The notes under the pieces were generated by a model, which saw only the letters and a list, made by a program, of their open reading frames with translations, had not been told where the DNA came from and did not search any database. A stretch of 64,000 nt of DNA from Caenorhabditis remanei (Eukaryota; Nematoda; Chromadorea; Rhabditida; Rhabditidae), in assembly GCF_010183535.1 (NCBI RefSeq), contig NC_071328.1, positions 124,001 to 188,000 of the forward strand, given 5' to 3'. Of the stretch, positions 35,801-47,655 are shown in pieces. A program made the position numbers and the translations under genes. The first letter of the stretch is position 1. Each line of letters starts with the position of its first letter.

Positions 35801-38724
35801 TCCATAAATTGCAAACCCATAATATCATGCCACATTTAACTCTCCTAGACAACATTAGGACTAATAAACAAACACTGTTGACAAAAAAATTCAACTTTTT
35901 TTTCAGACGACTGCCGAGTACCATTACTCGATAAACCACTATCAGACGTAGAAATGGTGCCGCGTGAGTCTTTAAGAATTACATTGCATTAAATATTTTA
36001 GAATTTTTTCAGAAACCTCAAAAAATCCTCTTGCGCAGCTCAGCTGGGTTATCAGAAATAAATGTACTGACGAACAACAAGAGCGTGGGCAGAAAGTGGT
36101 GAGATGCACAAATTAAAGTTCTGTTATTTTTATATAGCAGTTTCAGTTGATGTCCACATGTTACTGCACATTCTGTGATGACGCATTGCAACCAATCGGT
36201 TTCGGTAATAAACTATTTTTGTTCAGTCATGTTGCCTCCTGGAATCATTGGGAAAAGGTTTGACTGTCAGTGTATATATATACAAACCTCTGAAATACTT
36301 TAGATGAACAACACTGCCCCTGTCGAAGAAATCAAGTATTGGGAGAAATGGGCGTATAGTATCATTGAGGAAACATTAATGAGCAGTGAGTTTTAACTTT
36401 TTTTGTATTACTACATATTTTTAAAGATTATCCAACCGTACCAATGCTGGACAAGTCGGATCCAAATGCAGAAACTGTTCCTAGTAAGTGCTTGGATGAA
36501 TCGTTGAAATGGGAGTGGGCGTGGCCCCCGCGCGAGGGCGGCGCGAGCTTTCATTGCACAGAAAAACTTGAATTCATAATACATTTCAGAAGAAAAGTTT
36601 GATGAAACTCTTGACGAATGCAAAGCAATATTGGAAGAAAGTCGTAGCCTACGAGTATTAGGTCGAAAAGATGTGAGTTCACATCCTTCTCTTCCAAATC
36701 TCAATACTTATTCAGAGGGTTTATTGGACATGCGAATACTGTAACACTGTTCCAAAAACAGTCCGTTTGGAAGAGAAGGTTCAAGTATTATATCACATCG
36801 TATCGGATGAACACCGAGAAAAGGTATTTGAGTGTATTTTGAAATGTTCCTGGTTCACCTCTTAATAAAAAAATGCAATACGGCAAGATGACAACTTACT
36901 ATAAATGTATTTTCCAGATGGATCATAAAGCCACCGAGTCTGATTTAGAGTTCTGGAAAAAATGGGCAACAGATTTGAAGGAAATGTGGAAAATAAATGA
37001 AGAGAAAAAACTGGCAGCTTGTAAGTTCTGGAATTCACTTTCTTTGTAACCATAGAAGTTTCAGATCTCAAATGTTACGGAGAAACGGTCCAAAAACCAA
37101 AAAGTAAGATTTTCATTCTAACAACATTCTAACATTTTGTAAGATATTGAATTTTTACTTATTTCATCAAATAATGTTAAAAGAACTGTGTGTTTTATTT
37201 TCAGATGACCCTCGTGTGCCACTTCTGGATTATCCAAATCGAGGTGAAAATTTGCACAGTGAGTTAGACGAAAAATGCGATAAAATTTTCATTGAAGCTA
37301 AATTGTTTTCAGTACGAGTGTACAAGCTAAGATACAACGGTATGCGAGAACTATTGACATTGGTTGAGCCGAATGAAGAAACGCAAGAAGCGATGGATTG
37401 TGTCTGCTATCATTGTCCGGGCACTCCGAGAATGACCACAAAATGGGAAGTAATGCATCATGTTTTTGATGGTGTTCATGATCTGAACGTGAGTCTTTCG
37501 ATTGTATTCAAACCCACCAGAATAATTTTTTCAGATCAAGTACATGGGTTCAAGTTCTGATTTTTTAGAATATAAGAAAATAATGAGAACACTGTTGGAT
37601 GCAAAACCATCTCTAAGTGAGTCTTTCTATCCCGCCGCCAGAAAATAACGTGTTCACATTTTCAGAGTCGGTGCCGAAGCTAACTCTCCCTACACCACCT
37701 AAACGCATGACTTTGCCATACAAATTAGAGATGTGCAAACTCCCATTGTTTGCATATAACTACTTTGAGGCAGAAGGTTTTGTTGGAACTTTGAGTGCCG
37801 GCCCAACGAATATTCAAATAGATTTCCTCACGAGAATGGAAGTTAAGAATGAAACGCAAATTCTGAAATTTTTTGAGAAACCGGTAAGCAAACCCAATGT
37901 GCCGTAGTCATTTTGGATCCGTTAGTCTCCAATTTGCAAGAATGTAGATTAGTGGTTCGAAAATATCATATTTCATTTGTTCCGTTTTCAGACAAAATGC
38001 CTTCTCTGCCCGTTGGACATGTCTGATTACTCGATCGAAGAAGTTGTGAAACACGCTTTTTCTCCAGTCCACTTGAACTTTGTAAGTCTTAAAATCACAA
38101 TCCTCTCCACATTGATTTGCTTTTTCAGTTTGAAAAATATGCGAGTTGTTTTTATGTTGAAGAGTTCGACTGGTGGATGGACAAGTTGAGAAACGCGAGC
38201 CATATTGAGCCGCCGGCGGAAGATTCGGTACCACAGCAGGAATATCATTTGGGTGGATTGAAAGCAATCGATATGCTTAAGATACTGCCAATTTTTGAAA
38301 ATTTTTCGGATGAACAAATTGAATTGATTGCAAATATCGACGAAGATAAAGTTAAGGAGCACAAAGTAGTGCTTCAGAAAAAGGTAACCAACAGAAACCT
38401 TTATACCCTAACTACCAATATTTTGTAGTTTGGTGGATGCGTCTACTGTGATAAATGGTTGTTGGATCCATTGGAAATCATTCGCCACTATCTTTCAGAG
38501 CAACATTTTAAAATGGTTGTTCATAAAATACTTTTACTCACCCATAAATTTTCGTTTAAGGTCAGAGTATGGCATCCGGTGAAGAATGTCGACGTAGAAG
38601 ATATTTTGGCGTATGTGAAAATGTGTCAAAAGGAAAAAGAGTGAGTTTTACCAGACTAAGATATAGGTACTCATGTTTTTGCAGGAATCAAGATCAGCCT
38701 GCTGAAAGCTCAGAAGAGTCTTAA
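29801..38724 (+). CDS. GZF-1: GYF-like domain, PPG-motif region and nine U1-type zinc fingers
   Basis: Twenty-nine exons, all phase-consistent, give about 1758 aa. The first is 29801-29838 behind a trans-splice-like acceptor at 29771. The second is 30687-30802, the third is the large 31247-33010, and the last is 38685-38724. Residues about 5-65 read as a divergent GYF domain (WYSKGF core, then SLIQQNGKEFPF). Exon 3 adds a low-complexity Ser/Pro/Glu region of about 590 aa with five PPG[LI] motifs and an internal duplication. Nine C-x2-C...H-x5-H fingers follow (first pairs CRFC 33305, CHTC 33705, CIAC 34516, CFTC near 34999, CTFC 36162, CEYC 36731, CYHC near 37408, CLLC 37998, CVYC 38438). Most are followed after about 15-20 residues by an aromatic FW or WW pair, and linkers repeat P-x-[VI]-P-[LM]-[LF]-D. 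U1-type fingers bind double-stranded or structured RNA in other proteins; function here is unknown. It ends ESSEES, without the CaaX box of its paralogues. Confidence 0.82.
29931..30556. repeat. Long palindrome in GZF-1 intron 1
   Basis: The arms of about 250 bp (29931-30180 and about 30310-30556) begin CACTGTCTCCCACAC and its complement with one mismatch, around a loop of about 130 bp. An AAGTT pentamer flanks each end. The arms produce mirror open frames with no coding signal. It fills most of intron 29839-30686. Confidence 0.8.
30843..30989. repeat. Fragment related to the 14641-14863 element
   Basis: ATATCAAAAAGTTGCCAAC through CAGTTGAAAAAACTTT to CTATTAGAGGTTTTACAGTA follows the interior and right end of the 14641-14863 element with many substitutions. 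It lies in GZF-1 intron 2. Confidence 0.5.
31300..32465 (+). repeat. Internal duplication within GZF-1 exon 3
   Basis: A unit of about 225 bp at 31300-31521 recurs at 32236-32465. Both encode SSPSNA, then GR[IL]NRTDVIYV, RGPWIASDQG, SAEM, TSSP-RHS and PNYTLEP. The spacing of about 935 bp and the in-frame conservation point to a coding-region segmental duplication. The PPG motifs lie mainly between and after the two units. Confidence 0.85.
35087..35396. repeat. Imperfect inverted repeat in GZF-1 intron 10
   Basis: CATAGAGATGAGACCCCAC near the donor pairs with GTGGGATCTCATAGAGATG near the acceptor, and CGAATCGGGGA-type repeats occur in both halves. The remaining arm similarity is weak. Probably an old MITE. 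Confidence 0.45.
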
Positions 38725-38852
38725 TCTGAAAATATGTAAGATTCTGGAAAATTATATTTACGTGCAATTTCCAAAAGTCTTTCAATTTTTTAAATATTAG
38801 TGCTATTTCTTTCTTTCTATAGCTTTTTCGCAATACTTGCCTTCCTCGCAGC

Positions 38853-38858
38853 AATAAA
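38853..38858 (+). terminator. Poly(A) signal AATAAA of GZF-1
   Basis: A canonical hexamer about 130 bp after the GZF-1 stop codon, with T-rich sequence after it. Confidence 0.6.
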
Positions 38859-39176
38859 CGGTTTATCTTCCTTTTTTACTATCTGCCTTTACACTCAGTT
38901 GACATATGCACACAATGAATGGAACCAATGAAATGTACGAAGCGGCATATGATATAAAACAAATGTGTAAAATGAGGGCAATGGAAAAGAGAATTGAACT
39001 TTTTTTCCTGTGCACTTTTTTTCAAAACTATTATGTATAAGACACCAGTACTATGATTTTTCTCTCTCAGTTCCGTTGTTTCATCTCTCTTCTCCTATCT
39101 CTCCTCTCTTATCTCCTATCTGACTCTCCCGTACACAACAATAACACGATGCTACACACAAACACGCGACCGCGAC

Positions 39177-39184
39177 CGCGACGC
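39177..39184 (-). promoter_or_regulatory. GCGTCGCG element (complement) upstream of GZF-2
   Basis: CGCGACGC on the plus strand, 202-209 bp before the GZF-2 ATG, embedded in a CGCGAC triplicate. It is the same octamer as upstream of GZF-1 and GZF-3. Confidence 0.4.
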
Positions 39185-39917
39185 GTTTAACGGTCTAGAG
39201 CACCATTCGGTTTATTATTGAGCAAGGTCCAATTGGTTGTTTTTCTTCCGAATTTTTGAAGAAATAGAACCGAAAAAATGAAAACTGTTGTGGAAAATAA
39301 TAAAAACCTTTATTTCGTATTTTTTGTCAACAGGAATCTTGATTAAAACGATTTTTCAGAGGTAGCTGGTGTGAATAAAGGATTAATGGGCAAGGAAGAT
39401 GCAATCTACAAATTTCAGGATGGGTAGGTGTTTTTGTTGCAAGAAGAATAAAAATGAGTAATTTATACACAAAGGAAAAATCCTCAACTTGCTTTCTATA
39501 GAAAAACAAAATTTAAATTTGATTTTGACGAAACAAGCAATAAAAAACTCATTATTATTCAGATACATTCTTTTGGAAGACCTGGAATCTTGGTATTCAC
39601 GAGGATTTGTGACAACGAAAGACAAAATTCGAATTTTCAAAAAGAAAAGTGAAGAATGTGATGTACATAATGTTGGTGAGTGCAAAAATCAATAAATAAT
39701 GTAACGTCTCCAGGTGTCAAGACGAAAATTATTTCAAATAAGAAAAAATGACCAGCTGTGTTGCCTTCCTGTCAAACAAAATTCGTACCTTGTGATATGA
39801 ATGATGACGAGACAGGAGTGAGCAGACGCTATGAGAACAAGTATACAGCGCGCATTGCAATGATTCATGTATGAAACAAAAAAACGAGGGAAAAACAAAT
39901 TTTTGAAAAAAAAGTTG

Positions 39918-40310
39918 ATTTTTTGGGGGTATTTGACTTTAGAACTCGGAAGAATAGAACTGTGACAAAGTAAAACTGTGAAAATATAAAACAGACAAAA
40001 ATATAACTGTTACAAAACAGAGCTCAAGAAATTAGAACAGAACACAATGGAACTGTTACAAAATAGAACTGCTACAAAACAGAACTCTATCACTGATGTT
40101 GAAAATGCTTATTGGACCTATCTAATATAATTTTATACAGTTTTTTGTTGACTACTAAATAGATAACTAGAGTTATATTTCGTAGCACTTCTATTTTGCT
40201 GAGTTCTGTTTTGTAGCAGTTCTATTTCTGTCTGTTCTATATTTTCACAGTTTTACTTTGTCACAGTTCTATTCTTCCAAGTTCTACAGTCAAAGACCCC
40301 CGAAAAATCA
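39918..40310. repeat. Foldback element in GZF-2 intron 2
   Basis: The ends TTTTTTGGGGGTATTTGACT and the complement of AGTCAAAGACCCCCGAAAAA are inverted. The arms contain several ATAGAACTG / AAACAGAACT-type short repeats. It occupies the middle of intron 39676-40593. Confidence 0.75.
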
Positions 40311-43300
40311 CTCACTGAACCGTTTTCTACAGAATTCAGTGAAGTTTTGGTGTTTTATAGCAATAAGGTTTTAAAGATCCCCTAAACTCTTTTTTTTCAA
40401 AACGTTGGCTTTTTTGGGAAACCATTTTCAAATATTTTTATCGAGTTATGCCTGCAGTAGACTTCTAAACTTTTTTCCATTGCGCTAAGGCAATAAAAGT
40501 CGATTTTGAATGAATCGGGTGCCGTGCAACACATTATTCAACTTTTTTAGCTGCCATTGTATCCTTTTAACACATAATTCTTGTTGATTACAGGATCCCT
40601 CATCCGTACCTATGGAAACGAGTTCCCCTTTCGGTTCGGAGAAAGTTATCATGTCTATAACCGATCGCAAATGCTGGGGATCAGATATAAACATACTGAG
40701 AAAATGTCACTCGACGACTGGCCCTGGGAGTTAAAAAAGAAATTGGACCGGAATGAAAAGCAGGACCCGAGACTGGAGAAACCCTCGTTTATTTATGTCA
40801 ATTATCCATTATGTAGTGTAAAAAACGAGTCTGAAAAAGAAGATGATGTGATTACAGGTATGAAAAAAATCTAGCGCTAACAAATTATAATTAGTATTTC
40901 AATTTTATTTCAGGTCAAGAAGTCGTCGATGAAATGGAAAAACTAAAAAATGCATACGTGCTGAGAAACTGGTGTGACCTTTATAGAAAATATTTCTCAT
41001 ATCTCCATAGAAACCAAATGGTTGATAATCAAGTCTATATGGTAAGACCTCATTTAAACACGCTATAAGAGTGAATGAGTCTTGTAGCAATATTCTTTTT
41101 TCCAGCCACACTGCAGTCTTTGTCGTTTCTCTTCGTCTGGACCGATTGAATTTTTCAACCACCTATTCGAAGAAAATCATATCGAGCGACTCGCAGAGAA
41201 CAAGATTTCGAGAAGTTCCTTCAAGCACTGGGCAGATAAATTAGAGAAGTGTGTTCAAATACATGGAGAACAACAAGGACATTCTATTTTTCCAGACAAG
41301 TATCAGAGAACTGGAAAAAGTGAGTTTCATCACTTTGTTATTAGTTTTTAGTTATTTGCTACTGTATTTTGATACTTTTTGGTTTTTAGAAAAGCCTAGA
41401 TTCAGTAAAACATCAAATGAGTTCCTAGTTTTATTAATCTAACCAGAGGAAAGACTTTGACACAAATACACAATTTCCAGTTGAAAAATAAAAAATAATG
41501 ATTACTTTTATGAGTATGCTTCGTTTCTAACTTGTTGCATGTGCCATTCTCCGTTCTCAATTTTTAAAACATTTCAGGTTTCCCGCGCACACAATTCACC
41601 AAACCACCACTAGGAGACTAGGCACTCACTAAGAGCTTTATGTTAACTTGTTTTGTTCTTGAATATTGCAACCTTTTGGCTTTCTTTTGTTAAATTTTCT
41701 GTCAAAAAAAAACAGCTATTGCACCGAATCACAGGACACCATGCTGATTTGAAAAATGAACATGTAAATTGATAGTCTCTATATTCGGGAAACTCATAGC
41801 CAGAGATAGGAACTGTGTCTTTATTCCAGTTGTTCATAACTATTTGATAATACCGCCAGACTAAAGATATTTTAGGCAAATTCCGAAGAATTCCTCTTTT
41901 CCATTTTGTCAATGAAAAATTCAACAATCTCACGAAAGCTTCTCAACTTATCAACCTGTTTTATCAAATCAACCCGGATCGTTTGAAAAGTGAAAATGGA
42001 TTTTTGACCCTTCTGTATAATTCGGTAGAGCTTCCGGTAAGTTTTGAAAAAAATTATTGAGGAGTGTGTTTGCAAAAGTAGATAACATTGGCTCTGTTTC
42101 AGACGTTTTTCTGCTTTTCCTGTAAAATTGACGTCCCACAGTGTTCATACGGCTTGACCGAACACATTCTTTCCCAAAACCATCTATCCTCACTCACCAG
42201 CGCCCACACATCGGATGTCAATTTCTGGAAGAACTATCTCAACATAGAGTTGAATGCGACGGATTATGACAACAAGGATATATGTAGAATTCTGAATGCA
42301 AATGGTAAGAGAGATCATCATAAAATCGGTAAATTATTATTGAGAGCTAATCACAATGTTTTTTTGTGTTTGAATATAGTACTCATAGAGGACATTGTAT
42401 TCGAACGTCGAAAACTAAAATAATTAAAAATTTAATATATCATTTGGCTGAAAATATAACATTTCGTGATTCTGCTGGTATTATACCCTTGAAATGTTTA
42501 CTTTCAGGCACCCCAGCTCACAACTTAATGAATTTCAACTTAGGATGGAACCTAGTAGACTGTAAGTATTTATCTTCATTATTTTGCAACTTTACTTCAT
42601 TAAACAATGTTTTGTTAAATGGTGGCCATTGATGTAATGAATTTCAGTTGAAAATCGTCAAGAAAGCATCCAAAATTTGAAATCGCTCTACGAAAAAGTC
42701 ATTGAAGTGGAGGACTGGGATAAAAAGCTGAGATCAATAGATCAATCCTCTAATACTCGTTGCGTTGCTTGCAAAGTTCCGTTTTTCAAAACTACAAAGG
42801 ACGTTATAGAGCACTTGTTTTCTGGGAAACATCTGAATTTCGTAAATACAATGCTTGTTTTAAGTGAAGAAAAATGATAATTTCCAGCTCCTTCAATTTG
42901 GTATCTCAAAAAAATCATATGATTGGTGGGAAGAAAGTTTCAAAATTCTTGTTGACCCGAACTCGCTAGCAAAAAAAGCTCGAACAAGAAGAAGAAGCGA
43001 AGAAGTGTCATCAGAGAATACAGATTTGGTAGAAGTGAATATGGTTCTGACGGGGATTTTGGAAAAAGTGACAGAAATGGACGGGAATGGTGAAATGATG
43101 ACTGAAGGCACTAAAGATCTCGTCGTAGATGAAATACCAAGTGCTTCTCATGAAGAAGTAGATTTACCTGATAACCAGACGAATGTACAAGCTGAAAAAG
43201 AGACCAAAGTTGATTCATTAAAAGAAAAATCTTTGGATGTTTCGACACACGGTAAGTTATATAGTGATATCAACGGCACAGGTCCATTTTAAGAATGTTA

Positions 43301-45490
43301 AAGTTACAATTTCCAAAAATGTTTTACCTTTTTCAGCCCACTTCATCGAAAAAACGGATGATCTTCCACTCCAGTTTGAACAAGACCCTAATGTTTATAC
43401 GCGACAAGAAATGATGAAGATCAGAGATACCCACAACGACAAATTTATACTTGATCCACAACTTAGAAAGGAACTACTAGGATTTAAAAAGCCGGATCTG
43501 CCTTATGTTCCAATGCTAAGTCGTCCGCCCCAACCTTCAGAAGAGTCAGCATTACAAGGTTAACAATTTAGACATTTGACTGCATGAGTTTAAATTTACA
43601 TTCATTTACAGCCGAAGAATTAGAAGCGACAATACGTAATATGATGATTTGGATGCGGAAATCTGGGTCAAAAAATACTTCCAATAGGGTTTGTCTTTGA
43701 ATTCATTTGAGCTTTTAATTTATTAGCTTCAGCTCGTAAACTGGAGATGTGACTACTGTAGCACAGAAGATAATTTATTGAAGTTGGATAATGAACTGGA
43801 TGCATTCAGTCATGTCGTTTCAAATAAACATCTTGAGAAGGTTTGTTGAAAATGTAAAATTCTGGAACATTTTGATTTTCAGATGAACTTTACCGTGCCC
43901 CGGGCCGACATTGAGTTCTGGAAGGGATGGGTTCTGAAAATGAAACCAAATGCGCCGGACATGATTCAGAAAAAGGCGGCACGTGCAGCATTCCAATTGT
44001 TTCAACAAGAAGTTAACAGCATTCCAACAGCATCAGAGACAGCCGACAGTAAGATTTTTCAAGAACCGCGTCATGATAAAATATTCTCAGAGTTATGCTT
44101 ATTCTTACATAAAACCATATTACCAAGGTTTTTGAACTCTAAGATTTATTTGCAGGTCCTCCACACAATTCATCTCTTGATCCAACACCGGGAAAGCAAC
44201 AGGAAGCTTCAAACATTGTAGCCAGTTAGTTTTTAAAGTTTAAATCAAGCGTTTCTCTCAAAGTAAATTTGTTTGACTAAAAATGAATATCATATTTCAA
44301 CTCTATCATTATCACTTTGCAGGCTATTCACGTGTTCCGATGCTTGACCCAATACCGGAAGATAGCGAAAGAATAAAAAGTAAGATGTATTATTTTAAGA
44401 GCTCTACTAAAATCTAATTATAAAGTAAAACTACTTTCCCGATGGGCTGATTTTCGTGCAAGCTGTAGTGAAGAACAACTGGAAATAGCAAGGTTGCAGG
44501 TAACCACACTGTACAAAATTCTTACGACAAATGGAACATTTCAGCGCGTTTCATGGACTTGCTCATACTGTGTGGATGCAGAAAAGAATCCCATTCATCT
44601 AAGCAATATGATGTATGCAGCGAATCATATTTTCTCGTGGAAACACTTTACGATGGTATGATGCTTTCTCTTCATTCTGATAAAAAATGTTTTAGATGAA
44701 CAATTCATCCACGTGGAGGGATATTTGCTATTGGATGAAGTGGGTATCTACTATCAATCCAACATCACCGGAGTTAATTGTGAAAAGTGAGTTGGAAAAA
44801 AATCTAGTAAAACTGTCTTTTTTAGATTAGCACTAGCCTTACTTTCATGAAAGTTCCAGATTCACCACGAGTTCCACTATTGGATAAAGTAGAGGAAAAT
44901 GAAGAAATTGCGTCAGGTAAGCATTGCATATTATCTGTTCACAAACACTTGTCAGGGGTGTTAAAGTCACATCTAATTTTTCAGAAGAATTCTTCAATGA
45001 GACTCTCGATGACATAGCACAAGCCTTCAGATCTCAAAGTTCGAGACGTACAAGACTTAATGTCAAGGTTTGTATCCGTTTATGAATACATATTTTTGAG
45101 ATTTTAATTTCAGAAACGCATGAAATGTTCATTTTGCTATAACTTTGTTACACCTGGAGAATTTCTTAGTCTATCTAATGCACTCACTCACATACTTTCG
45201 ATGAGACATCGGGAGCAGGTCTGTTTGTTACTGTCTATTTATCTCAAATATCCTTTTTCAGATGAACTTCCAAGCATCAAAAGCTGACTTACTCTACTGG
45301 AAAACCTGGATAGAGAAAATTGGAAGAAAACAAACAATTTTAAGCAAAAACATCAAAAACAATCAAACCAGAGAAAAACCCAGAGAGAAAGGAATGGAAC
45401 AAGCAAATTTAGAAAAACCCAAAGTGGGAAAAAAAGGAATATTTAAAAAAAAGAAAAGTGAGTGTTTTGCATTTTACATCGATTTAACAT

Positions 45491-45632
45491 ATTAGCACGG
45501 CATGCGTTTTACAACCGCGCTCTACTGGAACCACAGAAAATAGTGTTCGAAATTGAGAGATTCAGAGAAAAAGAGACATTTCTCAAAGGGATTTCGGTGG
45601 AGCGCAGTTGTAAGAGCTGTACCGAGCTAATA
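45491..45632. mobile_element. Short MITE, TTAGC...GCTAA ends (copy 1)
   Basis: Terminal inverted repeats run from TTAGCACGG through ACAACCGCGCTCTAC to GGAGCGCAGTTGTAAG and ACCGAGCTAA. The interior is GAGAGATTCAGAGAAAAAG-like. It lies in GZF-2 intron 23. Related copies lie at 52659-52876, 56570-56690 and (partial) 57600-57656. Confidence 0.75.
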
Positions 45633-47522
45633 ACACAATTAAAATTGATAAACTTAATTATTGATTTTTGTAGACAACTACTACAAAACTACGAAAGAAT
45701 TTCATTTTTAAACAATTTCAGATGACCCACACGTTCCTCTTCTGGACGCACCGGAACGTCAACAATTCATGCTTTCAGGTTAGTTAGAGAAACTATCAAG
45801 TTTTGTAATAAATAATTGTTTTCTTTTTCAGAAAACAATTACAAATTAACATAATTATATTGCCGAAAAATTGAAACCATTGAAGTTTCCGAAGGAAGAG
45901 AATTACTCATTAAAATGTAGGTGCTATCATTGCCCTGGTTCTCCTGAATTCTCGAATCAACGGGAAGTTGTACAACACATTTTCAACGGAATTCATTGTG
46001 AATGGGTAATGAAGTTTGATTTCTATTCATTATTCAAGTTACTTGTTTCAGATTAGGTACAGCGCCGAATTAAGTGATTTTAATTTTTACGACAGCTTGA
46101 TATCAAGACTTGAAAATGCACAAGAAAACGGTTAGTTTAGGACCGGGATTTGTAGAAAATAGTACTTTTAATTTGTTTTTAATCTATTTACTTTTGAAAC
46201 CGAGCCTACAATTGTTCAGGAGATCAAGACAGGCCAAGCCCAAGCAACGTACAACAATTTCCTGGAGGAGTTGAAGTGGTTGCTCAATGTGCTATTGAAC
46301 CCCAGGAATGTGAGTTGATATCTGAATGGATACAATTCCCGGTAGTACAGACTAATAGTCAAATTGTTCCGTACGTCACGTTTCTCTCTATTCCCAGGTC
46401 ATCCCTCCGATCCATCTCCAAGAATCGAGCCACAGACATCTGCTTCTGTCCACACTCCACCAATTTTCACAATGCCTTCACCCTGTCTTCTCCCATTGTA
46501 TGCATCGAACCACTCAAACCGAAAACCAACGGATACTTTGTGCATTGGACCAACAAATGTTCAATTGGAGTCAGTTGCGAAATTTGTTGCAGAGAACTCA
46601 TTAGACTCGTGGCGGGGAAATACATTTGAAAAGGTGAGCTACAGTAACCCGATGATGAGAATTGGCTGTGATAAACAAAATTCTCCCGAAATTCCAGACA
46701 ATCTGTGGTACATGCCACGAGGATCTGCCTTCGTTGCCCACACTCATCAAACATGCGTTCTCAGTGCACCACTTAAGTCGAGTAATTGTCTTCTTTACAA
46801 CAATATAATAATAATTCAAGTTATTTTCAGTTCCAATTAACTGGTGGTCGGTTTTACGTGGAGGACTTTGAATGGTGGACGAGCAACTTGAATGCTCTTC
46901 CCATCTGCTCTTCAGGAGTAGCAAAGTGCCATCTTGGAGGACTGTGGCCAATAGTTAATTCAACCACCGGAAAAGGTTTTTCGGAAAGCATGGCTTCCTT
47001 TTTGAAATAACACATTTTCAGTATTCCAAGGCTTTACATCGAAAGAGCTGCAACTTATTGCAGATGTAGATGAGCAGTTGATCGTCAAGAAAACAGAGGA
47101 GATTTTGAACAAAGTTTGTATGGTCATGTGGATTATATGCATACTTTTTTTTAGTTTGGGTGTTGTGTCTACTGTAACACTTGGCTACTGCAGGCGATGG
47201 ATGTGATTCATCATTATGTATCGGAGCAACATTTTGTCAAGGTTGGCATCTCCATTTGAAATTTTCTGAAATCGGATTCCAGGTCCTAAAACACCACCCA
47301 GTCAAACAAGACGATGTGGATATTATCATGAATTACTTGAAGTCTTGCCAGAAAGACAAATCAAAGTGAGTTTCCAGTTTGTTTATTGTCTCTTAGAGTA
47401 CCCTTCTTAAACTGAATGACAAAACTTCAATGATATATTTTCAGATGTAAAATCATGTAAATAGTTCTACTGGGCATTTCAATTGCCATTAAAATACGAT
47501 CTATTATTTACTTGTGATTTCA

Positions 47523-47528
47523 AATAAA
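47523..47528 (+). terminator. Poly(A) signal AATAAA of GZF-2
   Basis: A canonical hexamer 63 bp after the GZF-2 stop, in the 195-bp gap between the convergent GZF-2 and GZF-3 genes. Confidence 0.6.
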
Positions 47529-47655
47529 GGTTTATCGTATCTCAAAATGAAGAAATATATGTCTCAATAAAAAAGCTTTTTGGTTGAAAAACTATATGAA
47601 ATCACCGGCTATCAAGTTTCCATCAAAAAATGCACCCATTGTGGTTTCATCTGCC

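Larger units (their letters stand above)
38725..39385. other. GZF-1/GZF-2 intergenic region
   Basis: It contains the GZF-1 poly(A) signal (38853-38858), a CT-rich stretch at about 39061-39130, and the GC-rich repeat with CGCGACCGCGACCGCGACGC at 39165-39184. A TTTTTCAG acceptor at 39359 precedes the GZF-2 start. No gene is seen. Confidence 0.6.
39386..47460 (+). pseudogene. GZF-2: GYF-like, nine U1-type zinc fingers, CaaX end; one-base frameshift
   Basis: Thirty-four exons, from 39386-39423 and 39563-39675 to 47445-47460, paralogous to GZF-1. The GYF-like domain is YKFQDGYILLEDLESW onward with SLIRTYGNEFPF (about residues 8-62). The PPG-rich region of GZF-1 is absent and replaced by about 85 aa. 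Fingers begin CSLC, CFSC, CVAC, CDYC, CSYC, CSFC, CYHC, CGTC and CVYC, with repeated VPLLD or VPMLD linkers. The protein would end CKIM, a CaaX-type box. Phases agree at every junction except exon 25 (45832-46005). There, after codons for NNYKL, one extra A near 45848-45849 shifts the frame into TAA at 45852-45854, and homology resumes one base later. No alternative AG acceptor rescues it. Without the extra base the product is about 1429 aa. The remaining 33 exons are intact, so a recent inactivation or an assembly or sequencing error is likely. I list it as a pseudogene only because of this break. Confidence 0.72.

Noticed and set aside
37259..37312. In-frame readthrough of a 54-nt intron in GZF-1
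   Set aside because: GTGAGT donor and TTTTCAG acceptor, and GZF-2/GZF-3 have an intron at the same place.
41320..41875. Extra exon of GZF-2 (candidate at 41580-41620)
   Set aside because: Each candidate exon meets an in-frame stop, whereas direct joining of 41319 to 41876 restores homology to GZF-1 and GZF-3.
46276..46951. Overlapping 116-158 codon frames on both strands
   Set aside because: Shadows of GZF-2 exons 27-30 in other frames.
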